From Bacillota bacterium (GTDB lineage Bacteria > Bacillota > Clostridia > Christensenellales > CAG-138), in the NCBI GenBank assembly GCA_023451115.1, contig JAEXFV010000118.1:1-15043 (forward strand): a stretch of 15,043 nucleotides of DNA. Direction: 5' to 3'. Below, piece by piece: positions 1 to 7,400 of the stretch (position 1 is the stretch's first letter; each line of letters starts with the position of its first letter). A model generated the notes under the pieces. That model was not told where the DNA came from and ran no database searches. It worked only from the letters and a program-made list of their open reading frames with translations. A program made the translations under genes and the position numbers.

Positions 1-343
1 CGGCATAGTAGTTTCCAACCATGCCGGCAATACCATGGATCAGTCCCTATCCACCATCGAAGTGCTCCCCGATATCGTAAAGGCCGTTGGTGGGCAAATG
101 AAAGTCCTTGTTGATGGCGGTATTTCCAGTGGCGAAGAAGTGTTTAAGGCTATTGCAATGGGTGCAGACGCGGTTCTCATCGGTCGTCCTTACCTGATTG
201 CAGCAGAAGGCGGCGAAACACGGGGGATTGAGCTTTACACACAAAAAATCATATGGCAGCTCCAAAACGCCATGCGTATGTCAGGCTGCCGCACCCTAAA
301 AGATATCAACCGCGACCATGTTGTGGTAACAAAGGATTTTTAA
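1..343 (+). CDS. FMN-dependent alpha-hydroxy-acid oxidase-like protein, C-terminal part
   Basis: This is the 3' end of a gene that starts left of the window; the frame is open from base 2. It encodes the last ~113 residues of a TIM-barrel FMN enzyme of the glycolate oxidase / lactate oxidase / isopentenyl-PP isomerase type. Visible motifs are IVVSNHAGNTMD (active-site loop; the His codon is at 20-22), then VLVDGGISSGEEVFKAIAMGADAVLIGRPY, split here as VLVDGGISSG (FMN phosphate loop) and GADAVLIGRPY (FMN phosphate loop). Family members normally read SNHGGR or SNHGAR at the active site; the Arg that binds the substrate carboxylate is Asn here (codon 29-31). The substrate may therefore not be a simple 2-hydroxy acid. 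The next gene follows after 6 bp, so the two are probably co-transcribed. The family is clear; the substrate is unknown. Confidence 0.85.
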   Translation, partial: GIVVSNHAGNTMDQSLSTIEVLPDIVKAVGGQMKVLVDGGISSGEEVFKAIAMGADAVLIGRPYLIAAEGGETRGIELYTQKIIWQLQNAMRMSGCRTLKDINRDHVVVTKDF

Positions 344-349
344 CGCTTT

Positions 350-1168
350 ATGAAGATAGGTATTTGCTTATTACTTTTAGCCAATGAGTCAGACCCGCTG
401 GCGAAACAATATATTCCGCTCATCGCCGATGCAGGCTATGACTATGCCGAGGTTTCCCTTGCCCGCATATATCATCTGAGCGATGATGATATTGCCGATT
501 ATTGTCGGTTATTCTCCCAGCATAATATTAAGGTTGAATCCTTTAATAATGCGGTTCCTGCTGGTTTCTCAGTAATCGGCAATGACGCTACGGAAGAAGT
601 GCAAAATGCCTATATTGAACGAAGCATTATGCTTGCAAAACAATTTGGTGTTTCTGTCATAACTACCAGCGGTCCTAATGCCGGGCGCGTACCGGAAGGG
701 TTTGATTGGCCAGGCGTTGGCTACACAAGATATATAGACTTTCTGAAACGGTTTGCAGATGCCTGCTCCGATGATAATATCTCTATTGCATTGGAGCCCA
801 TTTGCAAGGCCGAACGGGGTTATGTGAATACTTTTGACCAGGCCCTGTCTATTATAAAGCATGTAGATATGCCTAACCTTTCCCTGCTGGTTGATGTATA
901 CCATTCCAGTCTGGAAAGAGAAGACTTTTCACGGCTTGCGTCTTATGCCCACAGCGGAGTACTTACGCATCTTCATGTAGCCAATCTGGAAAATAGGACT
1001 ATTCCAACGCTTCAGGATACAGAGGAACTTTGTTCATTGCTCGAGCCCCTTAAAGCCGCACATTTTAATGGCAGAATAAGTATTGAGGCCAAGCCTACAG
1101 TCAATACTACTGCGGCAATTTCCATTTCCGAAGGCGTTAAAGCTATTCGAAAAGTATTTGAGCTTTAA
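350..1168 (+). CDS. Sugar phosphate isomerase/epimerase, xylose-isomerase-like TIM barrel
   Basis: A 272-residue protein of the xylose isomerase-like TIM-barrel superfamily, which includes sugar isomerases, 3-epimerases and endonuclease IV. The divalent-metal ligands expected of the fold can be placed: E149 (ALEPI), D182 and H185 (VDVYH), H209 (HLHVAN) and E246 (SIEAK). The two glutamates flank the substrate and would act as acid/base in a proton-transfer isomerisation or epimerisation. Length is normal and no signal peptide is seen, so it should be cytoplasmic. The ATG lies 6 bp after the upstream stop, and AAAGGAT inside the end of the upstream gene can serve as ribosome binding site. It lacks the DTYHMN motif of the second family member at 5297, so the two probably have different substrates. 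The exact substrate is not identifiable. Confidence 0.85.
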   Translation: MKIGICLLLLANESDPLAKQYIPLIADAGYDYAEVSLARIYHLSDDDIADYCRLFSQHNIKVESFNNAVPAGFSVIGNDATEEVQNAYIERSIMLAKQFGVSVITTSGPNAGRVPEGFDWPGVGYTRYIDFLKRFADACSDDNISIALEPICKAERGYVNTFDQALSIIKHVDMPNLSLLVDVYHSSLEREDFSRLASYAHSGVLTHLHVANLENRTIPTLQDTEELCSLLEPLKAAHFNGRISIEAKPTVNTTAAISISEGVKAIRKVFEL

Positions 1169-1184
1169 TATGGGATAATAACGT

Positions 1185-1225
1185 AAAACAGGTTGTCTGC
1201 AAAAACAATGCAGGCAACCTGTTTT
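1185..1225. terminator. Bidirectional intrinsic terminator between convergent genes
   Basis: A 16-bp stem (1185-1200 pairing with 1210-1225, one G-T wobble) with a 9-base loop. Each arm begins or ends with an AAAA/TTTT run, so it can stop transcription from both sides. It lies between the stop of the plus-strand isomerase (1168) and the stop of the minus-strand LacI gene (1252), exactly where a shared terminator is expected. Confidence 0.9.
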
Positions 1226-1251
1226 GCTTAATAAGCATTATAATACCAAAC

Positions 1252-2247
1252 TTAATCAAGTTTTATCACTGTTTTCCCTTCAAAAACCTCAGGCTCTAAC
1301 AAAATTTTTGCGCTTTCAGGCAAATCAAGCGTATTATTTCCATTAATAATATCATACAACATTCGTGCAGCAAGGCCGCCAACTTTATTGCTGGGTGATC
1401 CAACGCAAGTGATCATACCAGATTTTGCTGAATCAACATTTAAGGCAACAAAACTTATATCCTCAGGCACAGCTTTATGCAGCAATGACATTTTAGCCAT
1501 TGCTCCCTTGGCTATATTCTGATTTGCGCATACTACGGCAGTTGTATGTGGAAATTCATTACAAATAATTTCTATTATCTCAGCCCCACTTGTACCCGAA
1601 AGATCAGAGTAAAAAATAAGATTCTCATTCACTTCCAGCCCAAATTCATCAAAAGCTTCCTTATATCCGAGTATCATTTCCTTGCAGCCCGATGCATTTT
1701 GCCTTGGGCAAATCAATGCTATATTTTTATGCCCATTCTCATACAAATGTTTTATCGCAAGATAGGACCCTCTTCTCAGATCATCCACTACGGAATTAAT
1801 TTTTCCAAAATCATTGCACCAATGTATCGCTACCATAGGAAAGCTATCATTTTCAAAAACATTTAGGCCTGCATTACCAATTGAGCCCGATATCAGCAAG
1901 CAGCCGCTATAAGCATTCCTAGCATATTCAATCATATTTTTGCGCATATCAACATCTTTGCATTCGCAAAGAACGGTAATATAATTAAATTCGCTAAGTG
2001 CGGTGGCAGCAGCTCTGTACAATGCAACATTTGATGTCCTGCCGATATTTTCAGCAATAAACAGTATATGTTTTTTGCTGTCTAATAGCATATTTACTTT
2101 TTCAGTTGCATAGTCCAGTTCTCGCATCCTTTTTAATATCTTAGTCTTAGTCTTTTCGCTTACATTACTTTTATTTGCGATTACTCTAGACACCGTTGCA
2201 ACTGATACACCGCAATCCATAGCGATTTTTCCAATTGTAGTTTTCAT
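1252..2247 (-). CDS. LacI-family transcriptional regulator
   Basis: A 331-residue repressor of the LacI/GalR family. Residues ~3-55 form the helix-turn-helix and hinge region, with the classic TIGKIAMDCGVSVATVSRVI pattern; residues ~60-325 are the periplasmic-binding-protein-like sugar sensor domain, including VVDDLRRGSYLAIKHLYENG and the C-terminal GGLAARMLYDII segment. The start is supported by TAGGAGA shortly upstream of the ATG on the minus strand. It lies downstream of the minus-strand amidase/AllA/ABC cluster but has its own good promoter (2308-2336) after a hairpin. It probably controls that cluster or itself in response to a sugar or sugar acid. The ligand cannot be inferred. Confidence 0.9.
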   Translation of the reverse strand: MKTTIGKIAMDCGVSVATVSRVIANKSNVSEKTKTKILKRMRELDYATEKVNMLLDSKKHILFIAENIGRTSNVALYRAAATALSEFNYITVLCECKDVDMRKNMIEYARNAYSGCLLISGSIGNAGLNVFENDSFPMVAIHWCNDFGKINSVVDDLRRGSYLAIKHLYENGHKNIALICPRQNASGCKEMILGYKEAFDEFGLEVNENLIFYSDLSGTSGAEIIEIICNEFPHTTAVVCANQNIAKGAMAKMSLLHKAVPEDISFVALNVDSAKSGMITCVGSPSNKVGGLAARMLYDIINGNNTLDLPESAKILLEPEVFEGKTVIKLD

Positions 2248-2273
2248 TGGTTCTCCTAAACTTATTTAAATAA

Positions 2274-2306
2274 AGGCATGCTATAGTAAGTAACTATAAC
2301 ATGCCT
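2274..2306 (-). promoter_or_regulatory. Inverted repeat at the LacI transcription start (operator or terminator hairpin)
   Basis: Two 14-base arms, 2274-2287 (AGGCATGCTATAGT) and 2293-2306 (ACTATAACATGCCT), with one mismatch and a 5-base spacer. On the minus strand it is followed by TTTATTT, so it could terminate the upstream minus-strand cluster. It also starts one base after the -10 box of the LacI promoter, so it covers the expected transcription start and could be an autoregulatory operator. An AT palindrome (2262-2273, TTATTTAAATAA) adjoins it. Both roles are possible. Confidence 0.6.
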
Positions 2307-2307
2307 A

Positions 2308-2336
2308 AATATATCATATTAAAATATCATTTTCAA
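2308..2336 (-). promoter_or_regulatory. Promoter of the minus-strand LacI gene
   Basis: On the minus strand, TTGAAA (plus coordinates 2331-2336), a 17-base spacer and TATATT (2308-2313) make a good sigma-A-type promoter. The start of the LacI gene is about 60 bases downstream. The spacing is ideal and the boxes match the consensus at 5/6 and 5/6. Confidence 0.65.
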
Positions 2337-2383
2337 CATTTATTGAAGCATGCCGTTTGGACTTTTGTTTATTTCATTACTCT

Positions 2384-3187
2384 TTATCTTCCATTTCCAT
2401 CAGCAGCTCTTGTCTTATAACTATCAAGGACTGCTGCAAAAATCGTAATTGCACCGGTAAATATTAACTGCCAGAAGTTACTAACGCCCTGCGCATTCAA
2501 ACCGCTTCTTATCATGCATACAAACATAACACCGATCAATGTTCCCCACAGGTGGCCATATCCGCCCTTAAGGCTTATACCACCAATCGCACAAGCTGCT
2601 ATGCACTCCATATGCAGCTTATCAGCAGTTGCAGCGCGTGCAACAGCAGAACGGGAAACCAGCATGATTGCGGAAATTACGGTCATCACTGCAGCCAATA
2701 CATATAGAGCTAGAGCTTTTGCAATTTCTACCTGCTGCTGTTCTGCAATGCTCAGCTCGCCTAGGCGCTTTGTCGGCTCAACATCTAAACCAACCATATC
2801 CAAGTATTTCTTGGCTTGGATGTTCTTGGTTTTCTCATCCACAAGCTTAAAAATACCCTTTGTAGGAAGATTGGAAATCATTATATTTTCCGCAATGCTC
2901 CTCAAATCGAAAAGCTTCAGTTCCTGGTGTATAAAGCCTATACCACAAGCCTCAGCTGCCTTGGAACTATTGATTTCTACTTCCTTACCATCTATGTAAA
3001 TACTTCCCGAGTCTTTGATATAAAGTCCACCCAATATATTCATTAGGGTTGATTTACCTGCTCCATTACCGCCAAGTAAGCCGTGTACTTCGCCCTTATC
3101 AGCTGCAATGCTTACGTTTTTCAATACCGGAACACCAAAGAAGGATTTATTTACATTTACAATTTCAAGATATTTTCTATTGCTCAC
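2384..3187 (-). pseudogene. Broken ribose-type ABC transporter: ATPase N-terminus fused to permease C-terminus
   Basis: The 267-codon frame joins two different proteins. Residues 1-160 are the front of an RbsA/MglA-type ATPase: Walker A at 39-47 (GGNGAGKST), Q-loop HQE at 87-89 and the signature region LSIAEQQQ at 145-152. Just before the Walker B/D-loop region the frame jumps into the back of an RbsC-type permease (residues 161-260, membrane segments around LYVLAAVMTV and GHLWGTLIGV, ending with GVSNFWQLIF). The rest of the ATPase (family ~500 residues) and the first two thirds of the permease (~320 residues) are missing, consistent with an in-frame deletion of roughly 1.6-1.7 kb from an rbsA-rbsC pair. 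Without Walker B it cannot hydrolyse ATP as a normal ABC protein. No solute-binding protein is nearby. The frame is otherwise clean, so the loss is recent, or is a misassembly or strain variant. Confidence 0.85.
2706..2717. repeat. Tandem hexamer at the ATPase/permease fusion point
   Basis: AGAGCT occurs twice in tandem (2706-2711 and 2712-2717) at the point where the ATPase-like coding sequence changes to permease-like sequence. It could be the footprint of microhomology-driven deletion. The repeat is directly visible; its causal role is inferred. Confidence 0.6.
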
Positions 3188-3233
3188 CTCAGAACCTCAC
3201 TTAGAAATAGTATACTTTTGGCTGGCTACCAGA

Positions 3234-3737
3234 TTAAAATTCTACTTCAATAACCTCGCCCTTGGACAAATTCTGTACCTCAAGATCCTTCCACTGCGTA
3301 TCAACAGCAAAACTGCAGATAATGGAAGTTTGATCCTCTATCGGCATGGGCGTCCAATGCCAAACATACTTATCAACCACAACTGCCTGGTCCTGGCGGA
3401 TAAGGAATGCCTCCGCATTCTTAAAATCAATTTCTTCACCGGGCTCGGTTCCTTTGTTTTTGCAAAATACTATGATTATGGATCCATTCAATGGGGTCAT
3501 GAACTCCTGCGTATGATAATGGCGTTCCAAATTCATCGTACGGAAGGGACGTTTGAAAAAGGTGGATACGCCGATCTGGAAATTGCCGTCATCACAATTA
3601 TAGGTACACAGTTTGGGCCAGAAATTGAACCGATCCGTAGGACGGTCAGGATTACCATCAGTAGGAATGCTGATCGCGCTACCATAAGGCGCAAATGCCT
3701 CAGTAGTCAACGGCTGCACTTTAATCTTGTTAATCAT
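3234..3737 (-). CDS. Ureidoglycolate lyase (AllA)-family cupin-like protein
   Basis: A 167-residue protein resembling the AllA family, which splits ureidoglycolate into glyoxylate and urea. Visible family features are an N-terminal VQPLTTEAFAPYG segment (8-19), LERH at 70-73 followed by a sheet with MTPLNGS (80-86), and the closing WHWTPMP motif (126-132) containing His127. Length matches the family. The start is supported by TAGGAGATG just upstream of the ATG. It sits 67 bp downstream of an acetamidase/formamidase gene on the same strand, probably in one transcript. No other purine or allantoin gene is visible, so it may act on a different ureido or amide-bearing acid. The family is fairly sure; the substrate is uncertain. 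Confidence 0.75.
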   Translation of the reverse strand: MINKIKVQPLTTEAFAPYGSAISIPTDGNPDRPTDRFNFWPKLCTYNCDDGNFQIGVSTFFKRPFRTMNLERHYHTQEFMTPLNGSIIIVFCKNKGTEPGEEIDFKNAEAFLIRQDQAVVVDKYVWHWTPMPIEDQTSIICSFAVDTQWKDLEVQNLSKGEVIEVEF

Positions 3738-3804
3738 TTGAACATCTCCTAAGCTGAAATTTTCGCAGAATCAACTCTGCACAGTTAAAAAGCAGTTAAG
3801 ATTA

Positions 3805-4770
3805 CTACTTATTTCTGTACTTTTCCAACACTTTGCGATTAATTTTACACAGACAACTCGAAGAATTTCCTACCCTCACCTGTCCCACCAAGTTAAGGAG
3901 CTGATAGGCATCTAACTCATCAATGCCATACTGTTTATTCATCCTTCTTATTAGTTCTGTATAGCCAGTATTCATGGCTTCAGAAAGGTTTCGATAACCC
4001 AGGCATGCAATCGCACCGATCCACTCCTCAGTATTTACCTGGGGCCATTCCACATAATAAGCTTCTTCTTTCGATACTACATCGATCTGTACTTCCACAA
4101 TGCCTTGGCACTCAAGTGCGCACCCTGTGATCTCGCCATCCCCCTGCAGAGCATGTATATCGCCAATGGCAAATAAAGCGCCTTCAACATTTACCGGTAG
4201 TACCACAGTAGCGCCAACCGTAATGTCGGAGATATCAACATTGCCGCACCATTCCTTACCCTGATAGAATGCGGATCTTCTATCCTCCTTCGGCGCTACA
4301 CCGATTGTTCCTACAAACGGCTGCATCGGCAGGCGCAGATATTCGTCTGATTCATGGAGTTTAAATATAATCTCTCCGTTATCAAAATTGCATATTTTAG
4401 TACGAGGCTCTAGTGGCTTTTGTATGGAACCCAACGAATTCTGCAGGCTGCCCAGGCCGCTGTAAATCGAGGTATAACCGCCATTGCGGATAAAACCGGG
4501 AATAACCTTTTTAATTTTAACGCTAAGGCAGTCGCCAGGCTTTGCTCCTTCAACATATATAGGCCCGGTAACAGGATTGCACCCACCGCCCATGGCGTAA
4601 AGTTTAGGAAACTCTGCCCAGATATCCGTTTCCTTTGTAATCAGGCTCACGTTTGCATCTTCGGTTTCAAATATTACGCTTTCGCCGGACTTAATACTGG
4701 CTACCGGCTTCATTTCACGATCAAATGCAAATTTTTTATGTTCCATTCCCAATTTCAACGTCGTTTCCAT
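3805..4770 (-). CDS. Acetamidase/formamidase-family amidohydrolase (copy 1)
   Basis: A 321-residue cytoplasmic protein of the acetamidase/formamidase family, whose members hydrolyse small amides to ammonia and a carboxylic acid. Family hallmarks seen: TGPIYVEGAKPGD (68-80), NGGYTS (96-101), WCGNVDI (174-180) and GDIHALQGDGEITG (203-216), with the conserved D204, H206, D211 and E213. The start is supported by AAAGGAGAT upstream of the ATG. It is the first gene of a minus-strand cluster with the AllA-like gene and ABC remnant, driven by promoters in the 4882-4956 region. A clearly related paralogue of nearly equal length lies at 6385-7362. The real substrate is unknown; in this context an amide of a sugar acid is possible, but that is speculation. 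Confidence 0.85.
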   Translation of the reverse strand: METTLKLGMEHKKFAFDREMKPVASIKSGESVIFETEDANVSLITKETDIWAEFPKLYAMGGGCNPVTGPIYVEGAKPGDCLSVKIKKVIPGFIRNGGYTSIYSGLGSLQNSLGSIQKPLEPRTKICNFDNGEIIFKLHESDEYLRLPMQPFVGTIGVAPKEDRRSAFYQGKEWCGNVDISDITVGATVVLPVNVEGALFAIGDIHALQGDGEITGCALECQGIVEVQIDVVSKEEAYYVEWPQVNTEEWIGAIACLGYRNLSEAMNTGYTELIRRMNKQYGIDELDAYQLLNLVGQVRVGNSSSCLCKINRKVLEKYRNK

Positions 4771-4881
4771 GATGATCTCCTTTAATACAAGAGCAGAAGA
4801 TTTTGTGGCTAAAATGTCTCTACATAGTTAGGCATTTTAAAAGTATTTCCGAACGGCAACCATTTCTTTATTTCAAACTTA

Positions 4882-4910
4882 ATGTTACATATATATCATC
4901 ATTTTGTCAA
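4882..4910 (-). promoter_or_regulatory. Promoter of the minus-strand amidase cluster (proximal)
   Basis: On the minus strand a perfect TTGACA (plus coordinates 4905-4910), a 17-base spacer and TAACAT (4882-4887) lie about 110 bp upstream of the amidase start. The same -35 and -10 hexamers with the same spacing occur upstream of the LacI gene at 7706, and the flanking bases also agree, which suggests shared control. Confidence 0.65.
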
Positions 4911-4926
4911 CAGTATTTTTGCATTG

Positions 4927-4956
4927 ATTATCATTATTTATCGTTTTATATGTCAA
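4927..4956 (-). promoter_or_regulatory. Possible second, distal minus-strand promoter
   Basis: On the minus strand TTGACA (4951-4956), an 18-base spacer and GATAAT (4927-4932, 5/6 match). It lies just upstream of the proximal promoter and would also read toward the amidase cluster. In DNA this AT-rich such matches can occur by chance. Confidence 0.35.
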
Positions 4957-5236
4957 TTATATGATAAACAAATACACTTTTCGAGCCTAATGTTTTATCT
5001 TAAAAAGCATTTAAGCCCTTGTTTTACCTTCATTGATGATACTTTTTGGGGAAACTCATCGGGTTTAATACACAAATTATGTAAATTTCCTTTAATATTT
5101 TCAGCATTCCTGTTCTGATATTCCCAATTATTGTCATTATTCTGGCTTTGTCAATAGCCCTTAGTCTTTATAATCATCGTGTTACTCCCTATATTATTCA
5201 GCAATTTAAAATATCATCCATTTAAATATTTTATCA

Positions 5237-5265
5237 TTGTTTTATGAGTTAATTTGTCATATAAT
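5237..5265 (+). promoter_or_regulatory. Promoter of the epimerase/amidase genes
   Basis: TTGTTT (5237-5242), a 17-base spacer and a perfect TATAAT (5260-5265). Transcription would start near 5272, just before the GGGGGG ribosome binding site of the gene at 5297, giving a short leader. Confidence 0.55.
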
Positions 5266-5296
5266 TATGATATTAAAAAAGGGGGGAATTGGATAT

Positions 5297-6121
5297 ATGC
5301 ATTTCAAAATTGGAGTCACTTGTGCGATTAACGCGCCTGCAGGGAGCCCCTTCCCTCTTATAAACCCTGATATTTACCAGACGGTAGATTATCTTTCTGA
5401 CCACGGGTTCGATTCCATAGAGCTTCATCTTTGCAGGCCCGATGAAGTGGATGCTTACCGTATTCTTGATTATTGCCAGCGAAAGGGAATCATAATTTCC
5501 AGTATAGGAACCGGTATGGCATATGGCCGCGAAGGGCTTTCCATTACATCCCGAGATCAGGATATCCGCAAGCGGGCTGTGCAGCGTCTTAAAGATCAAC
5601 TTGATCTTGCTTCCATACTGGGCTGCAGCATTGTTATTGGCTCCATGCGGGGCATCATACCGCCTGATGAAAGCAGGGATTCTATTGATCGTCTTATGTT
5701 TGATTCTTGCAGGGAGCTTTGCGACTATGCCGAGCGAGGCAATGGTCGTATTGTGATAGAAGCTATAGATAGGATAGAGACTAACTATATGCGTACAGCA
5801 CAAGATGTGTTGGATTTTATAGACAGTGTTGGCAGTAATAAACTGCTGGTTCACCTTGATACCTACCATATGAACATGGAAGAGCGCAGTTGGCGTGAAC
5901 CTGTTATTGCATGTGGGTCAAAGCTGGGGCATGTCCACGTAGCAGACAATACCCGTCATTATCCTGGATATGGCCTTATCGATTTTATCCCGTTTTTGAA
6001 AGCGCTTGAAGAAATAGGCTACAATCAGACGCTAACCCTCGAATGTTATCCATGGCCTGATGGCAAAACTGCTGTTGAGCGCGGTCTTGCGCATCTTCGG
6101 TCTCTTGAGGCACAACTATGA
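5297..6121 (+). CDS. D-tagatose/D-psicose 3-epimerase-like sugar epimerase
   Basis: A 274-residue xylose-isomerase-like TIM-barrel protein with the signature of ketose 3-epimerases: LDTYHMNMEE (187-196), HVHVADNTR (212-220), PGYGLIDF (223-230), and the metal/acid-base residues E155, D188, H214 and E249. Such enzymes epimerise C3 of ketohexoses (tagatose, psicose, ribulose) with Mn or Co. The ATG at 5297 is chosen because GGGGGG (5281-5286) is well placed before it; a longer reading starting at 5237 would lie in the promoter. The amidase paralogue follows 263 bp later on the same strand. Together with the uronate operon downstream it may feed a keto-sugar or keto-acid into that pathway. The subfamily is likely; the substrate is not known. 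Confidence 0.85.
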   Translation: MHFKIGVTCAINAPAGSPFPLINPDIYQTVDYLSDHGFDSIELHLCRPDEVDAYRILDYCQRKGIIISSIGTGMAYGREGLSITSRDQDIRKRAVQRLKDQLDLASILGCSIVIGSMRGIIPPDESRDSIDRLMFDSCRELCDYAERGNGRIVIEAIDRIETNYMRTAQDVLDFIDSVGSNKLLVHLDTYHMNMEERSWREPVIACGSKLGHVHVADNTRHYPGYGLIDFIPFLKALEEIGYNQTLTLECYPWPDGKTAVERGLAHLRSLEAQL

Positions 6122-6384
6122 CGTTCCCGGCCAGAGTGGCTGTTTTTACATGACACAAGAGAAAATGTGTTGGCTTCATTTGGCTGCATAACGTTTCGTT
6201 TTCCAGCTTTTAAAAAAAGTTTCCCCTCCTAGCCGCGGCAATATTTGCCCGGCATACCTAGTATTATTGCGGCAGCATAAGAAACGGCTACCTATGCAAT
6301 AGCGGGAATAAGCCCCCAGCGCTCATAATGCACAACAGCATTTTCTATTTTGAGCGTTTATAAAAAATAAAGGAGATCATTATC
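6122..6384 (+). other. Intergenic leader with weak hairpins
   Basis: A short GGCCA-GAG-TGGCT hairpin followed by GTTTTT (6129-6147) could be a weak terminator or attenuator after the epimerase. Nearer the amidase an inverted repeat AATGC-6-GCATT (6327-6342) lies inside a wider GCTCA...TGAGC pair (6321-6355), about 30-60 bp before the start, in an operator-like position. TATAAA at 6359-6364 lacks a convincing -35 box. Confidence 0.35.
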
Positions 6385-7362
6385 ATGAGCAAAACTGTAA
6401 CCTTGGGAATGGATACTAAAAAGCTAACCTATGATCCTACTCTTACTCCTGAAGCTGTTATTGACTCCGGCGATACCTTAATTTTTGAATCCGAAGATGC
6501 CAACTGCAGCCTGCTTACTGATGAAAGCCATATCTGGGCCCAATGCCAGGAACTGCGTGAAGCGGCTGGTGGTGGTAGTGACCCCGTATGCGGCCCTGTC
6601 TATGTCAATAACGCAGAAGTTGGCGATTTTCTCGCTATTGAAATATTAAAGGTAGAACCCGGTATATGGCGCAATGGTGGATATACCTCTATACAGGGCG
6701 GTTGTGGTTGGATGGAAGCTACTAAGTTTAACATTCAGGACCCTCTGGTTCCTACAACACGAATTCTTACCTTTGACGGAGAAGGTAACGCCAAAATGAA
6801 TCTTGAAGGCGGCGAAGAATTCATTAAAATTCCCCTTAATCCATTCGTAGGCTGTATCGCGGTCGCACCCAAATGGGATCGCGTTCGTTCGGACAGCCTC
6901 AACGAAGAATATTGCGGCAATGTGGATATTCCCCAATTTAAAGAAGGCGCTACTGTAATCCTCCGCTGCAATGTGCCCGGTGGTCTTCTTTCTGTAGGAG
7001 ATGTCCATGCCGCACAGGGCGACGGAGAAATAACCGGTTGTGCCATAGAATGCCAGGGGCGTACTACTGTTAAAGTATCTCTTATCAAAAAGTCTGACAT
7101 GAAATATTACGGTTGCCCCCAGGTCAATACGCCTGAGTTTATCGGTTCTGTCGGCGTATGGAGCAGCAGAAACTTAACATATGCTATCAGCCGAGGCTAT
7201 GTCGACCTGATTCACCGCATTGAAGCCGAATATGGCATTGGTAAATCGGATGCTTATATGCTCCTCTGCCTGAGTGGCAAGGTACAGATTGGCAATGGTT
7301 CTTCCGCTGTTTGCATGATAGACCGTGACATCCTTACCAAATTTAAAAGAAGCAACGGATAA
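6385..7362 (+). CDS. Acetamidase/formamidase-family amidohydrolase (copy 2)
   Basis: A 325-residue paralogue of the protein at 3805-4770, alignable along its whole length. The same hallmarks are present: CGPVYVNNAEVGD (69-81), RNGGYTS (96-102), YCGNVDI (176-182) and GDVHAAQGDGEITG (205-218) with D206, H208, D213 and E215. It is expected to hydrolyse the C-N bond of a small amide in the cytoplasm. The start is supported by AAAGGAGAT 9 bases before the ATG. A strong terminator follows, so it probably ends the transcript that begins at the epimerase. Keeping two intact copies near one another suggests two related amide substrates or separate regulation of one activity. Confidence 0.88.
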   Translation: MSKTVTLGMDTKKLTYDPTLTPEAVIDSGDTLIFESEDANCSLLTDESHIWAQCQELREAAGGGSDPVCGPVYVNNAEVGDFLAIEILKVEPGIWRNGGYTSIQGGCGWMEATKFNIQDPLVPTTRILTFDGEGNAKMNLEGGEEFIKIPLNPFVGCIAVAPKWDRVRSDSLNEEYCGNVDIPQFKEGATVILRCNVPGGLLSVGDVHAAQGDGEITGCAIECQGRTTVKVSLIKKSDMKYYGCPQVNTPEFIGSVGVWSSRNLTYAISRGYVDLIHRIEAEYGIGKSDAYMLLCLSGKVQIGNGSSAVCMIDRDILTKFKRSNG

Positions 7363-7400
7363 TTGATTTCTTCTCCAATTTTTTGGTTCAGTTTCCCTAT

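Larger units (their letters stand above)
4771..5296. other. 526-bp AT-rich divergent regulatory region
   Basis: No credible gene is seen here. The region separates the minus-strand amidase cluster from the plus-strand epimerase. It holds one strong and one possible minus-strand promoter, a plus-strand promoter, and a recurring TTATCAT...ATGATA theme. Two ~42-bp segments (4928-4967 and 5231-5272) begin with TTATCAT, have TGTCA in the middle and end with ATGATA; they may be regulator-binding sites. A 78-codon plus-strand frame (4882-5118) has no ribosome binding site and low-complexity hydrophobic composition, so it is not called. Confidence 0.6.

Noticed and set aside
3108..3752. 214-codon plus-strand frame opposite the AllA-like gene
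   Set aside because: It is antisense to a frame with clear family motifs and a good ribosome site, and it has no recognisable domain itself.
4882..5118. 78-codon plus-strand frame in the AT-rich gap
   Set aside because: No ribosome binding site, atypical starts, composition expected from AT-rich non-coding DNA, and it overlaps minus-strand promoters.
5237..5296. Longer N-terminus of the 3-epimerase starting at 5237
   Set aside because: The extra codons overlap the promoter (TTGTTT/TATAAT), have no ribosome site, and the ATG at 5297 has GGGGGG at proper distance and matches the family start.
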